A DNA stretch of 64,000 nucleotides from Limonium bicolor (taxonomy: Eukaryota; Streptophyta; Magnoliopsida; Caryophyllales; Plumbaginaceae): assembly GCA_023374045.1 (NCBI GenBank), contig CM041782.1, positions 186,452,925-186,516,924 of the forward strand, written 5' to 3'. Both the position numbers and the translations under genes were made by a program. The notes below the pieces were generated by a model. The model had not been told where the DNA came from, searched no databases, and saw only the letters and a list, made by a program, of their open reading frames with translations. Below, piece by piece: positions 1 to 10,448 of the stretch. Within the stretch, counting starts at the first letter, position 1; every line of letters starts with the position of its first letter.

Positions 1-3000
1 TCACTCCCATCCTGGTAGGGAGTGCTACAAGAATACTGGTGCCTGCTTTAAGTGGGGGTTGATGGAGCACCGGATTGCTCAGTGCCCTAAGGAATCCGGT
101 AGAGGCTCAGGAGATAGATTCACCGGTTCAGATTCAGGGGCGAGGTCCAACCAGAAGAAGCCTCAGACTCAGGCCCGAGTGTATGCTATGGCGGGAGAGT
201 GTGATCGTGCTGGTGATCGCGTCGTCTCAGGTATCCTCCAGATCCATTCTCAGGATATATTTTGTCTGTTTGACTCTGGAGCTACGCACTCCTTCATCTG
301 CTGTGATTTGTTGGGTAACTTGAATTGACTGCTGTGCCTAGTGAAGTAGATTTATGTGTGAGTAGTCCTTTGGGTTGGATTGCTCCTTGCATTCTTGATT
401 CTGTGTGTAAGGCCTGTCCCATAGTAGCTCGGGATAAGACCTTTTGTGCTGACCTTATCCTGATGCGGATGACCTGTTTTGATGTGATCTTGGGCATGGA
501 TTGGCTGGCGGAGCACCATGCCCATATAGACTGTGCAGCGAGGAGAGTAGTGTTTGAATTGCCAGGCGGGAGCCGTTTTGTCTTTGCTGGGAATGCAGTC
601 CCGGTGCGCCTACGATTGTGTCTGCGATGCAGGCAGCCAGCTTCTTGAGGAAGGGCTGCCAGGGGTTCTTGTGCTATCTGCCAGAGGTGCGTGAGGGATC
701 TAGCTTGGAGAGCATCCCGATCGTCAGAGTTTCCTGAGGTCTTCCAGGATGACGTGCCCGGACGTCCACCAGTGAGGGAGGTGGAGTTCACGATTGACTT
801 AGCGCCAGAGACTCAGCCCATCTCTAGGGCCCCGTACCGTATGAGTCCGGTGGAATTGAAGGAGCTGAAGGTCCAGCTTCAGGAGCTGCTGGATAAGGGC
901 TTCATTCGCCCTAGCGTTTCACCTTGGGGAGCGCCAGTGCTATTTGTGAAGAAGAAGGATGGGACTTTCAGATTGTGTATCGACTATAGGGAGCTGAATA
1001 AGGTGACCATCAAGAACCGCTATCCCCTTCCGCGTATTGATGATTTGTTTGACCAGTTGGCGGGCGCCACAGTGTTCTCCAAGATCGACCTTCGTTCAGG
1101 CTACCATCAGTTGAGGATTAAGGCAGAAGATGTGCCTAAGTCCGCTTTTAGGACTCGTTATGGTCATTACGAGTTCCTGGTCATGCCGTTTGGTTTGACT
1201 AATGCTCCCTCAGTCTTCATGGATATGATGAACAGGGTTTTCAAACCCTATCTGGATCAGTTTGTGGTTGTCTTTATAGACTACATCTTGGTGTACTCCA
1301 AGAGTGCAGAGGAGCATGAGGAGCATCTGAGGATTGTTCTGCAGACGTTGAAGGATCGTGAGCTGTATGCTAAGTTGAAGAAGTGTGACTTTTGGCTTGA
1401 TCGTGTGGTGTTCTTGGGACATGTAGTCTCGAAGGACGGTATCTCAGTGGATCCTGAGAAGATTAGAGCAGTTATGGAGTGGGCGAGGCCCACGAATGTT
1501 GCAGAGATCCGTAGCTTCCTTGGGCTAGCTGGGTACTACAGGAAGTTTGTAGAGGGTTTTTCTAAGATCGTATCCCCGCTGACCCGTCTGTTGAGGAAGG
1601 AGATCAAGTACGAGTGGAGCGAGGCTTGCGAGCAGAGCTTCCGGAGGTTAAGAAGGTTGACGACAGCACCGATTCTGACTCTGCCATCTGGGACCGAGGG
1701 ATTTGAGGTCTTCTATGATGCGTCCCATAAGGGACTAGGTTGTGTTTTGATGCAACAGGGTAAGGTAGTGGCTTATGGCTCTCGGCAGCTTAAGCCTTAT
1801 GAGAAGAACTACCCTACCCACGATCTAGAGTTGGCAGCGGTAGTATTTGCGCTTAAGATTTGGAGGCATTATCTGTATGGGGCGTCGTGTAAGGTTTACA
1901 CGGACCACAGAGTCTCAAGTATTTGTTCACTCAGAAGGAGCTGAACTTGAGACAGAGGAGGTGGTTGGAGCTACTTCACGACTACGATTTAGAGATCCTC
2001 TACCACCCTGGTAGAGCGAACGTTGTGGCAGACGCTTTGAGTCGGAGAGGTGCTCCGGGTGTAGCCTGTGCTTTGACAGGAGTTCAGAGGTCCGCCTTAG
2101 AGCTTCAGCGTATGGGTTTTGGGTAGTCAGACCAGCCAGTGCCAGTGTGATAGCAGCGCTACAGGTTCAGTCTTCGTTGGTCGACAGGGTCCGAGTTGGT
2201 CAGCAGGCAGATTCAGCTTTGTGTCGGATCAGAGAGTGGCTGTCTGCAGATCAGAGTTCAGACTTCAGTGTCTCCAGTTATGGGTGTCTGCGCTTCAGAG
2301 GTCGAGTGTGTGTGCCAGACGACACAGTTCTGCGTAGAGAGATCCTTCAGGAGGCTCATGGAGCGCCATATTCAGTTCACCCGGGAGGGGTGAAGATGTA
2401 TCGGGATCTCAGAGAGTCATTCTGGTGGTCTGGGATGAAGCGGGACATCTCCGAGTTTGTTTCGATGTGCCAGACCTGTCAGCAGGTGAAGGCTGAGCAC
2501 CAGAGGCCTGCAAGTTTGCTTCAGCCCCTTCCCGTTCCTGAGTGGAAGTGGGAGAGTGTGGGGATGGACTTCGTCATAAGGTTTCCTAGGACTCCTTTGG
2601 GCTGTGACGCTGTGTGGGTGATAGTCGATCGACTGACTAAGTCTGCCCATTTTCTGCCTGTGAGGAAGACTTTCAGTTTGGAGCGTTTGGCTCGTCTGTA
2701 TCTAGATGAGATAGTGAGGCTGCATGGTGTGCCTACTACAATAGTTTCTGATTGTGACCCGCGCTTTGTTTCGAGATTCTGGCGCAGTTTGCATAAGGCC
2801 TTGGGTACGAACTTGGCGTTCAGTTCAGCCTACCATCATCAGTCGGATGGCCAAACAGAGAGGACTAATCAGGTCCTAGAGGACATGCTTCGCGCATGTG
2901 TCCTGGATTTTGGAGGTAGCTGGGATCAGCATGTGACCTTGATTGAGTTCGCCTACAACAGCTTTCAGGTGAGCATTGGTATGGCTCCGTTTGAAGCGTT

Positions 3001-3604
3001 GTATGGTAGGAGGTGCAGGTCTCCCATCTGTTGGGATGACCTGAAGGAGAGGGTCTTGGTTGGACCTGAGTTGGTGCAGGGTGCAGTAGAGAAGATTAGG
3101 ATGATTCGGGAGCGTTTGCTTGTTGCCCAGAGTAGACAGAAGTGTTATGCAGACCAGGGGCGCAGGCCGCTTGAGTTTGATGTTTGTGATCACGTCTATC
3201 TACGGGTGTCGCCGGTCAGAGGCGTAGTGCGGTTTGGGAAGCGTGGGAAGCTTAGCCCGAGGTTTGTAGGACCTTTTGAGATTCTAGAGAGGATTGGCCC
3301 TGTGGCTTATCGTCTGGCTTTACCTCCATCCTTGTCAGTTGTCCACAGTGTTTTTCATGTTTCGATGTTGAGGAAGTACCTGCATGATCCATCTCATGTA
3401 ATCGACCATAGTCAGCTTCAGTTGAGAGAGGACTTCAGTTATGAGGCGGTGCCTACCCGTATTTAGGCTAGAGACGTTCGTCAGCTACGTAGTAAGACCA
3501 TGCCTATGGTTAAGGTTCAATGGTTTGATCAGTCAGAACGTGAAGCAACTTGGGAGCTCGAGGATGAGCTACGCACCAAGTTTCCCTCCCTATTCGAGCA
3601 GTAA
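1..3604 (+). pseudogene. gag-pol remnant A: zinc knuckle, protease, RT, RNase H, integrase, chromodomain
   Basis: This is a decayed chromovirus polyprotein. In order: a gag CCHC knuckle near 45-85, whose second cysteine reads Trp; aspartic protease (DSGATHSF, near 271); reverse transcriptase (about 840-1480, with [19 protein letters not shown] and [10 protein letters not shown]); RNase H (about 1700-2030, [13 protein letters not shown]); integrase HHCC finger (about 2375-2480) and D-D-E core (about 2560-2885); and a GPY-type module ([17 protein letters not shown]). After an in-frame TAG at 3464-3466 comes a chromodomain-like tail (ATWELEDEL) ending with TAA at 3602-3604. The RT motif that is normally FIDD reads FIDY (1276-1284), so the second catalytic Asp is lost. 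Single-base losses near 1910 and 2117, seen against copy B, break the frame. The family normally makes one gag-pol precursor that builds virus-like particles and copies RNA to DNA. This copy cannot. Confidence 0.9.
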
Positions 3605-3612
3605 GGTGAGTC

Positions 3613-3630
3613 AATTTCGAGGATGAAATT
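3613..3630 (+). other. Hairpin directly before PPT, copy A
   Basis: AATTTC at 3613-3618 pairs with GAAATT at 3625-3630 around a 6-nt loop. It lies 6 nt before the purine run. Equivalent hairpins with different stem sequence precede the PPTs of the other Gypsy elements in this window. Confidence 0.6.
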
Positions 3631-3635
3631 CTTTT

Positions 3636-3648
3636 AAGGGGGAGGTGA
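3636..3648 (+). other. Polypurine tract, copy A
   Basis: The purine-rich tract AAGGGGGAGGTGA abuts the LTR start (TGTTATAACCC). In Gypsy elements this is the RNase H-resistant primer for plus-strand DNA synthesis. Position and sequence match the copy B tract at 10436-10448. Confidence 0.85.
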
Positions 3649-3810
3649 TGTTATAACCCACAATTCCTACCTTATATTATATCTGCTACAACGTTATTCT
3701 AAAGTTGGATTTAAATCTCTTGCTGTCAGTTGGGACGTCAGCGACATTGTTTCATTTGTCAAGGACGAGGAGGTCATTCGGTTAATTAATTAAGGTAATT
3801 AATTGTCTGA

Positions 3811-3817
3811 TTTATAA
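3811..3817 (+). promoter_or_regulatory. Candidate TATA box of LTR 1
   Basis: TTTATAA sits about 160 bp into the LTR and is followed by a pyrimidine-rich stretch from about 3915. That is a plausible U3/R boundary. It lies in the 168-bp segment deleted from LTR 2. The assignment is inference from position and sequence only. Confidence 0.35.
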
Positions 3818-4598
3818 GGAAAGGGTTTCCTTATTTCCTATTCATTTTCTGATCATTGATATTCGCGTCAGTCTATCGTGAAGAGCGTTCTCCATCGTGG
3901 TGCTGAGCGACAGTTTTCTCCTTTCCTTTCTCTCTCTAAATTCCTCCTCTGTGAGTATTGTGCTACTGCTGTGGTGATCAGATTGAAGGCCTCGTTGCTG
4001 CTGTGTTTCTCTTCTTCTTCAATCAGGTTTGTGTTGAGATAATTCTGGATTCCGATGTTGATTTTCTCCCCTGCAGTTTCTGATTTCTAGTTGTGGCTGT
4101 GATGAATCCAGCGTTTGTGTTTCTGCAATTGGATCGGTGAATCGTGTGAGACTGCTACTCTAAGAAGAGTTGGGAATTTTGCCCTCTCGTGTTCAGGTTC
4201 GGATTACAGAATTTTGAAACGTTGACGTTCTAGGTTTCCTTGTTTGATTGCTGATTTTGGATTGTTGAATTGTGGGAATTCAGTGGTCTTTATTCGTGCC
4301 TGGCTGCTGGGTTGTTCGGACTGTGCTTGTTGATTCATACCGTTGAGTTCCTTCTGCTAATCGAGGTAGGTGGTTACTCGATTCGGTTTGGAAGTTCAGC
4401 CATGGGGTTTGCAAGGTCTTATTGTCTGATTTGGATGCGTTTCTGTGTGTGTTGTGTTTGATTGCATTTTGGAATGGCTAAACCCCCATGGTCTCCTGTA
4501 TTTATGACTGATTTGGTGTGTGTTCTGAATTGGCGATTCGTGGTGTCGAATTGCGTTGTTTTTCTACTCTGTTCGTCTTCTGAAATCTGCAGTTTTCG

Positions 4599-4981
4599 CA
4601 CTGTCCGAACTTCCGTCCGAGCTTTGAAGTTCGGACAGTGTGTTTTGCCTTTCTGATTTTCTAAGTTCGGGGTATGTTCGAACATCTGTCCGAACTTAGA
4701 TATTCGGACACACCCTCAGATTCTCCTCTGTTTTTAGTTCGACCTGTGTCCGAACTTTGACGTCCGGACACAAGGTCGGACCTTCCGCGTAAGTTTTTCC
4801 GTAAACTCGTCCGAACATCAGTCCGAACATTATGTTCGGACATTCTGAAATGTTCTGTCTGATTTCAAATCGACTTGTGTCCGAACATTGATGTCCGGAC
4901 ACAAGTTCGGACATTTGACTATTCTGGTTTCTGAGTCTCGACTTGCGTCCGAACTTCGACGTCCGGACACAAGTTCGGACA
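4599..4981 (+). repeat. Cluster of six GTCCGAAC/GTTCGGAC palindromes in LTR 1
   Basis: Six imperfect palindromes occur at roughly 57-90 bp spacing. Arms: 4599-4612 with 4627-4640 (14 bp perfect); 4687-4694 with 4703-4710; 4745-4752 with 4765-4772; 4821-4830 with 4832-4841 (10 bp, 1-nt loop); 4874-4883 with 4896-4905 (10 bp); 4942-4951 with 4964-4973 (one mismatch). The same cluster recurs in LTR 2 at 11229-11613. Confidence 0.85.
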
Positions 4982-5872
4982 CTGCTCTGTTTTCTGCATA
5001 ACTTCTCCGTCTGAACTCCGATTTGGACGCCGTTTGTGGCGTTGGACTTCTCTAAGTTCCTACAACTGTATTATAAGTGTTTCGGCATGGTTTCATGCAA
5101 GGTTGCTTCTGTTTTTGCAAACCTTCTGTTTTGGGGCACTTTACTCTGTTTCTGAGCCGTGAATGGCTGGGTCGAGCTATTCCGTGGTATACCATGTAGA
5201 CGTCGTTCTGAGTGTGGGTCATTCCCTTTCTGTTCTGTGGGGTTGACGAACCCTTTTGGCTCTTTCGAGTCATTTCTGCGTTGTCGAGAGACTTTATGGT
5301 CTATGGGTCTTCGACCCTTTAAGTGTGTGCATTGTACATGTGTCCCCTATCTTTTGTGAACTCTGGCTTACTTCTGAATTGGGAACTCTGGTGTTCCATT
5401 CTGCATTTTGTTTCAGTAATACTCTGCTTATTAAGAGCTATTGTTTTGTGCTAATCTCTGCTTCTCTTCTGATTTCAATTGTTTTGAGGCGACCTTACTG
5501 ATGACGGTCCTGCTTACTGGGCATAGTTGTGTGCTCATTCCCCTACTTTTTTAACATTTTTGCATATTGATCAGCAAGGATCACTTATTCAGTTTCTGGA
5601 GCTTAGCTTATGTTTCATCTTTGTTATTTGATATTCTTACTCAGACTCATAGCCTTCGGGCCTTACTCTTTTTAGACCTCTTGTTTCTGTTTGGATATGT
5701 AATTGGGATTTCGCTTTTCTTTCCGCTGTAATTGGGTACTCTGGTTTATATGATTATGGAAACTCTATTTGGGCCTTTATTGCATTGAGTGTTTTAGAGC
5801 CTTGCGTTATATAGGTAATACGCACGTGTAATACCCTTAACTCTTAGGCGGTTTAGGGTGGTTTACATTTAG

Positions 5873-5884
5873 TGGTATCAGAGC
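5873..5884 (+). other. Primer-binding site, copy B
   Basis: TGGTATCAGAGC begins 5 nt after the LTR end. It is complementary to the 3' end of plant initiator-Met tRNA, the usual minus-strand primer of plant Gypsy elements. Confidence 0.9.
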
Positions 5885-5996
5885 CAGGTTCGGCTTTCTT
5901 TAGGGTCTGTGATTGTGTTTGCTTGTGTTATATTCAGTTAAGGCAGTTTTGAAGTCTGAGTCAGTTCGGACAAGTTTTGGATTTGTGAATCTCAGA

Positions 5997-8900
5997 ATGC
6001 CTCCTCGTAGGACACCAAGTGACCCCTCAGGGAGATGCTGCAGAGGGCAGTGCAGCAGTTTGGTGGCGCAGTTGATGCAGACGATGGTTGCAGCTGCTGG
6101 GGGAGCTGGTGGAGGACTGGTGGAGCAGGCCAGCAGGGGCGAATGCTGTGGGAGGCCGAGTTAGAGCCCTCCAGGAGTTCATTAAGCTCAAGCCGCCTTC
6201 CTTCGACGGCTGTGGTGATCCTCAGAGGCGAGCCACTTGGATTACTGAGGTGGAGACCTGCTCGAGGTGATGGCTCGGAGGATGATCAGAAGGTGGATTT
6301 CGCCACGTTCCTCTTTAAGGGGGAGGCGAAGGAGTTGGTGGCGCATTGATTGGTAGACACCCCCAGCCTTGGACCTGGGATCAGTTCTGCTTGGAGTTCA
6401 ACAAGCAGTTCTATCCGGATGTCTACAAGGATCAGAAATCAATGAGTACAATCGGCTGCGTCAAGGGAGAGACATGTCAGTCGAGGAGTACGTGAGGAAG
6501 TTCGTGACCTCTCGAAGTATGCTCCGGAGCCAGATGAGCATAGGAAGGCCCGTAAGTTTGAGAGTGGGCTCAGACCAAATATCAGGTCTGCTGTGACACC
6601 TCTTCGTCACCGGACCTTCAGGGATGTGGCAGATGTTGCTTTGCTGGTAGAGGCCGACATCAAGGGCAGGCAGGCTGGCAAGGACCACAAGGGGAAGAGG
6701 CGTGCTGAAGAGCCTTAGAGGAAGGAGGCTGCCCCTCCTCAGAAGAAGTAGTCCTATGGAGATCGCCGGGGAGCTTCTTCATCTTCGTCAGCTGGGGCGA
6801 AGTGTGGGTCTTGTGGTCACTCCCATCCTGGTAGGGAGTGCTACAAGAATACTGGTGCCTGCTTTAAGTGCGGGTCGATGGAGCACCAGATTGCTCAGTG
6901 CCCTCAGGAATCCGGTAGAGGCTCAGGAGATAGAGGCACCGGTTCAGATTCAGGGGCGAGGTCCGACCAGAAGAAGCCTCAGACTCAGGCCCGAGTGTAT
7001 GCTATGGCGGGAGAGTGTGATCGTGCTGGTGATCGCGTCGTCTCAGGTATCCTCCAGATCCATTCTCAGGATATATTTTGTCTGTTTGACTCTGGAGCTA
7101 CGCACTCCTTTATCTGCTGTGATTTGTTGGGTAGACTTGAATTGACTGTTGTGCCTAGTGAAGTAGATTTATGTGTGAGTAGTCCTTTGGGTGGGATTGC
7201 TCCTTGCATTCTTGATTCTGTGTGTAAGGCCTGTCCCGTAGTAGTTCGGGATAAGACCTTTTGTGCTGACCTTATCCCGATGCGGATGACCTGTTTTGAT
7301 GTGATCTTGGGCATGGATTGGCTGGCAGAGCACCATGCCCATATAGACTGTGCAGCGAGGAGAGTAGTGTTTGAATTGCCAGGCGGGAGCCGTTTTGTCT
7401 TTGCTGGGAATGCAGTCCCGTGTGCGCCTATGATTGTGTCTGCGATGCAGGCAGCCAGCTTCTTGAGGAAGGGCTGCCAGGGGTTCTTGTGCTATCTGCC
7501 AGAGGTGCGTGAGGGATCTAGCTTGGAGAGCATCCCGATCGTCAGGAGTTTCCTGAGGTCTTCCAGGATGACGTGCCCGGACTTCCACCAGTGAGGGAGG
7601 TGGAGTTCACGATTGACTTAGCGCCAGAGACTCAGCCCATCTCTAGGGCCCCGTACCGTATGAGTCCGGCGGAATTGAAGGAGCTGAAGGTCCAGCTTCA
7701 GGAGTGCTGGATAAGGGCTTCATTCGCCCTAGCGTTTCGCCTTGGGGAGCGCCAGTGCTATTTGTGGAAGAAGGATGGGACTTCAGATTGTGTATCGACT
7801 ATAGGGAGCTGAATAAGGTGACCATCAAGAACCGCTATCCCCTTCCGCGTATTGATGATTTGTTTGACCAGTTGGCGGGCGCCACAGTGTTCTCCAAGAT
7901 CGACCTTCGTTCAGGCTACCATTAGTTGAGGATTAAGGCCGAAGATGTGCCTAAGTCCGCTTTTAGGACTCGTTATGGTCATTACGAGTTCCTGGTCATG
8001 CCGTTTGGTTTGACTAATGCTCCCTCAGTCTTCATGGATATGATGAACCGGGTTTTCAAACCCTATCTGGATCAGTTTGTGGTTGTCTTTATAGAGGAAA
8101 TCTTGGTGTACTCCAAGAGTGCAGAGGAGCATCTGAGGATTGTTCTGCAGACGTTGAAGGATCGTGAGCTGTATGCTAAGTTGAAGAAGTGTGACTTTTG
8201 GCTTGATCGTGTGGTGTTCTTGGGACATGTAGTCTCGAAGGACGGTATCTCAGTGGATCTGAGAAGATGAGAGTTATGGAGTGGGCGAGGCCCACGAATG
8301 TTGCAGAGATCCGTAGCTTCCTTGGGCTAGCTGGGTACTACAGGAAGTTTGTAGAGGGTTTTTCTAAGATCGTATCCCCGCTGACCCGTCTGTTGAGGAA
8401 GGAGATCAAGTACGAGTGGAGCGAGGCTTGCGAGCAGAGCTTCCCGGAGGTTAAGAAAAGGTTGACGACAGCACCGATTCTGACTCTGCCATCTGGGACC
8501 GAGGGATTTGAGGTCTTCTATGATGCGTCCCATAAGGGACTAGGTTGTGTTTTGATGCAACAGGGTAAGGTAGTGGCTTATGGCTCTCGGCAGCTTAAGC
8601 CTTATGAGAAGAACTACCCTACCCACGATCTAGAGTTGGCAGCGGTAGTATTTGCGCTTAAGATTTGGAGGCATTATCTGTATGGGGCGTCGTGTAAGGT
8701 TTACACGGACCACAAGAGTCTCAAGTATTTGTTCACTCAGAAGGAGCTGAACTTGAGACAGAGGAGGTGGTTGGAGCTACTTCACGACTACGATTTAGAG
8801 ATCCTCTACCACCCTGGTAGAGCGAACGTTGTGGCAGACGCTTTGAGTCGGAGAGGTGCTCCGGGTGTAGCCTGTGCTTTGACAGGAGTTCAGAGGTCCG

Positions 8901-10404
8901 CCTTAGAGCTTCAGCGTATGGGTGTTTGGGTAGTCAGACCAGCCAGTGCCAGTGTGATAGCAGCGCTACAGGTTCAGTCTTCGTTGGTCGACAGGGTCCG
9001 AGTTGGTCAGGAGGCAGATTCAGCTTTGTGTCGGATCAGAGAGCGGCTGTCTGCAGATCAGAGTTCAGACTTCAGTGTCTCCAGTTATGGGTGTCTGCGC
9101 TTCAGAGGTCGAGTGTGTGTGCCAGACGACACAGTTCTGCGTAGAGAGATCCTTCAGGAGGCTCATGGAGCGCCATATTCAGTTCACCCGGGAGGGGTGA
9201 AGATGTATCGGGATCTCAGAGAGTCATTCTGGTGGTCTGGATGAAGCGGGACATCTCCGAGTTTGTTTCGAAGTGCCAGACCTGTCAGCAGGTGAAGGCT
9301 GAGCACCAGAGGCCAGCGGTTTGCTTCAGCCCCTTCCCGTTCCTGAGTGGAAGTGGGAGAGTGTGGGGATGGACTTCGTCATGGTTGCCTAGGACTCCTT
9401 CGGGGTGACGCTGTGTGGGTGATAGTCGATCGACTGACTAAGTCTGCCCATTTTCTGCCTGTGAGGAAGACTTTCAGTTTGGAGCGTTTGGCTCGTCTGT
9501 ATCTAGATGAGATAGTGAGGCTGCATGGTGTGCCTACTACAATAGTTTCTGATCGTGACCCGCGCTTTGTTTCGAGATTCTGGCGCAGTTTGCATAAGGC
9601 CTTGGGTACGAACTTGGCGTTCACTTCAGCCTACCATCCTCAGTCGGATGGCCAGACAGAGAGGACTAATCAGGTCCTAGAGGACATGCTTCGCGCATGT
9701 GTCCTGGATTTTGGAGGTAGCTGGGATCAGCATGTGACCTTGATTGAGTTCGCCTACAACAACAGCTTTCAGGCGAGCATTGGTATGGCTCTGTTTGAAG
9801 CGTTGTATGGTAGGAGGTGCAGGTCTCCCATCTGTTGGGATGACCTGAAGGAGAGGGTCTTGGTTGGACCTGAGTTGGTGCAGGGTGCAGTAGAGAAGAT
9901 TAGGATGATTCGAGCGTTTGCTTGTTGCCCAGAGTAGACAGAAGTGTTATGCAGACCAGAGGCGCAGGCCGCTTGAGTTTGATGTTGTGATCACGTCTAT
10001 CTACGGTGTCGCCGGTCAGAGGCGTAGTGCGGTTTGGGAAGCGTGGGAAGCTTAGCCCGAGGTTTGTAGGACCTTTTGAGATTCTAGAGAGGATTGGCCC
10101 TGTGGCTTATCGTCTGGCTTTACCTCCATCCTTGTCTGTTGTCCACAGTGTTTTTCATGTTTCGATGTTGAGGAAGTACCTGCATGATCCATCTCATGTA
10201 ATCGACCATAGTCAGCTTCAGTTGAGAGAGGACTTCAGTTATGAGGCGGTGCCTACCCGTATTTAGGCTAGAGACATTCGTCAGCTCCGTAGTAAGACCA
10301 TGCCTATGGTTAAGGTTCAATGGTTTGATCAGTCAGAACGTGAAGCAACTTGGGAGCTCGAGGATGAGCTACGCACCAAGTTTCCCTCCCTATTCGAGCA
10401 GTAA
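5997..10404 (+). pseudogene. gag-pol pseudogene, copy B (Tekay-like chromovirus)
   Basis: The start is the ATG at 5997 (MPPRRTPSDPSG), about 110 bp after the PBS and typical of this clade. Gag capsid homology is spread over several frames between about 6180 and 6600. Two CCHC knuckles lie at 6803-6900. Then come protease (DSGATHSF, Asp codon at 7088), RT (about 7650-8270), RNase H (about 8500-8840), integrase (about 9170-9900), a GPY module (10050-10130) and a chromodomain-like tail to the TAA at 10402-10404. Breaks include in-frame stops near 6715 and at 7923, and many single-base indels, for example near 7703, 7770, 8265, 9240, 9310-9400, 9910 and 9985. The RT motif FIDD reads FIEE (8091-8099), so both catalytic Asp are Glu. 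It is non-functional as read. Some indels could be sequence error. Confidence 0.9.
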
Positions 10405-10412
10405 GGTGAGTC

Positions 10413-10430
10413 AATTTCGAGGATGAAATT
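10413..10430 (+). other. Hairpin directly before PPT, copy B
   Basis: AATTTC (10413-10418) pairs with GAAATT (10425-10430). It is identical to copy A and sits at the same distance from the purine run. Confidence 0.6.
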
Positions 10431-10435
10431 CTTTT

Positions 10436-10448
10436 AAGGGGGAGGTGA
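10436..10448 (+). other. Polypurine tract, copy B
   Basis: AAGGGGGAGGTGA directly precedes the LTR start at 10449. It is identical to the tract at 3636-3648. Confidence 0.85.

Larger units (their letters stand above)
1..3648 (+). mobile_element. Tekay-like Gypsy element, partial internal region (copy A)
   Basis: This is the 3' part of a Ty3/Gypsy internal region. It starts inside the gag zinc-knuckle region at the window edge and ends at the PPT before the LTR at 3649. It aligns end to end with 6817-10448 of copy B at high identity, differing mostly by scattered substitutions and single-base indels. Because it runs straight into the LTR that also starts copy B, the two copies share that LTR as a tandem array. 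The left LTR and most of gag lie outside the window. Confidence 0.9.
3649..5867 (+). repeat. Tekay-like LTR 1 (shared by copies A and B)
   Basis: This 2219-bp LTR starts TGTTATAACCC directly after a PPT and ends GGTTTACA just before a PBS. It is repeated at 10449-12507. It is the 3' LTR of copy A and the 5' LTR of copy B at once. A TATA-like TTTATAA lies at 3811-3817, inside a segment that LTR 2 has lost. A cluster of six palindromes occupies about 4599-4981. Short ORFs in it match no protein I recognise. Confidence 0.9.
5868..10448 (+). mobile_element. Tekay-like Gypsy element, complete internal region (copy B)
   Basis: This 4.6-kb internal region lies between LTR 1 and LTR 2. It has a PBS at 5873, a gag start at 5997, pol, a chromodomain and a PPT at 10436. 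With its LTRs it spans 3649-12507. The right flank after the LTR is a run of A (12508-12512). The matching left target site is not in the window, because copy A lies upstream instead of flanking DNA. Confidence 0.9.
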
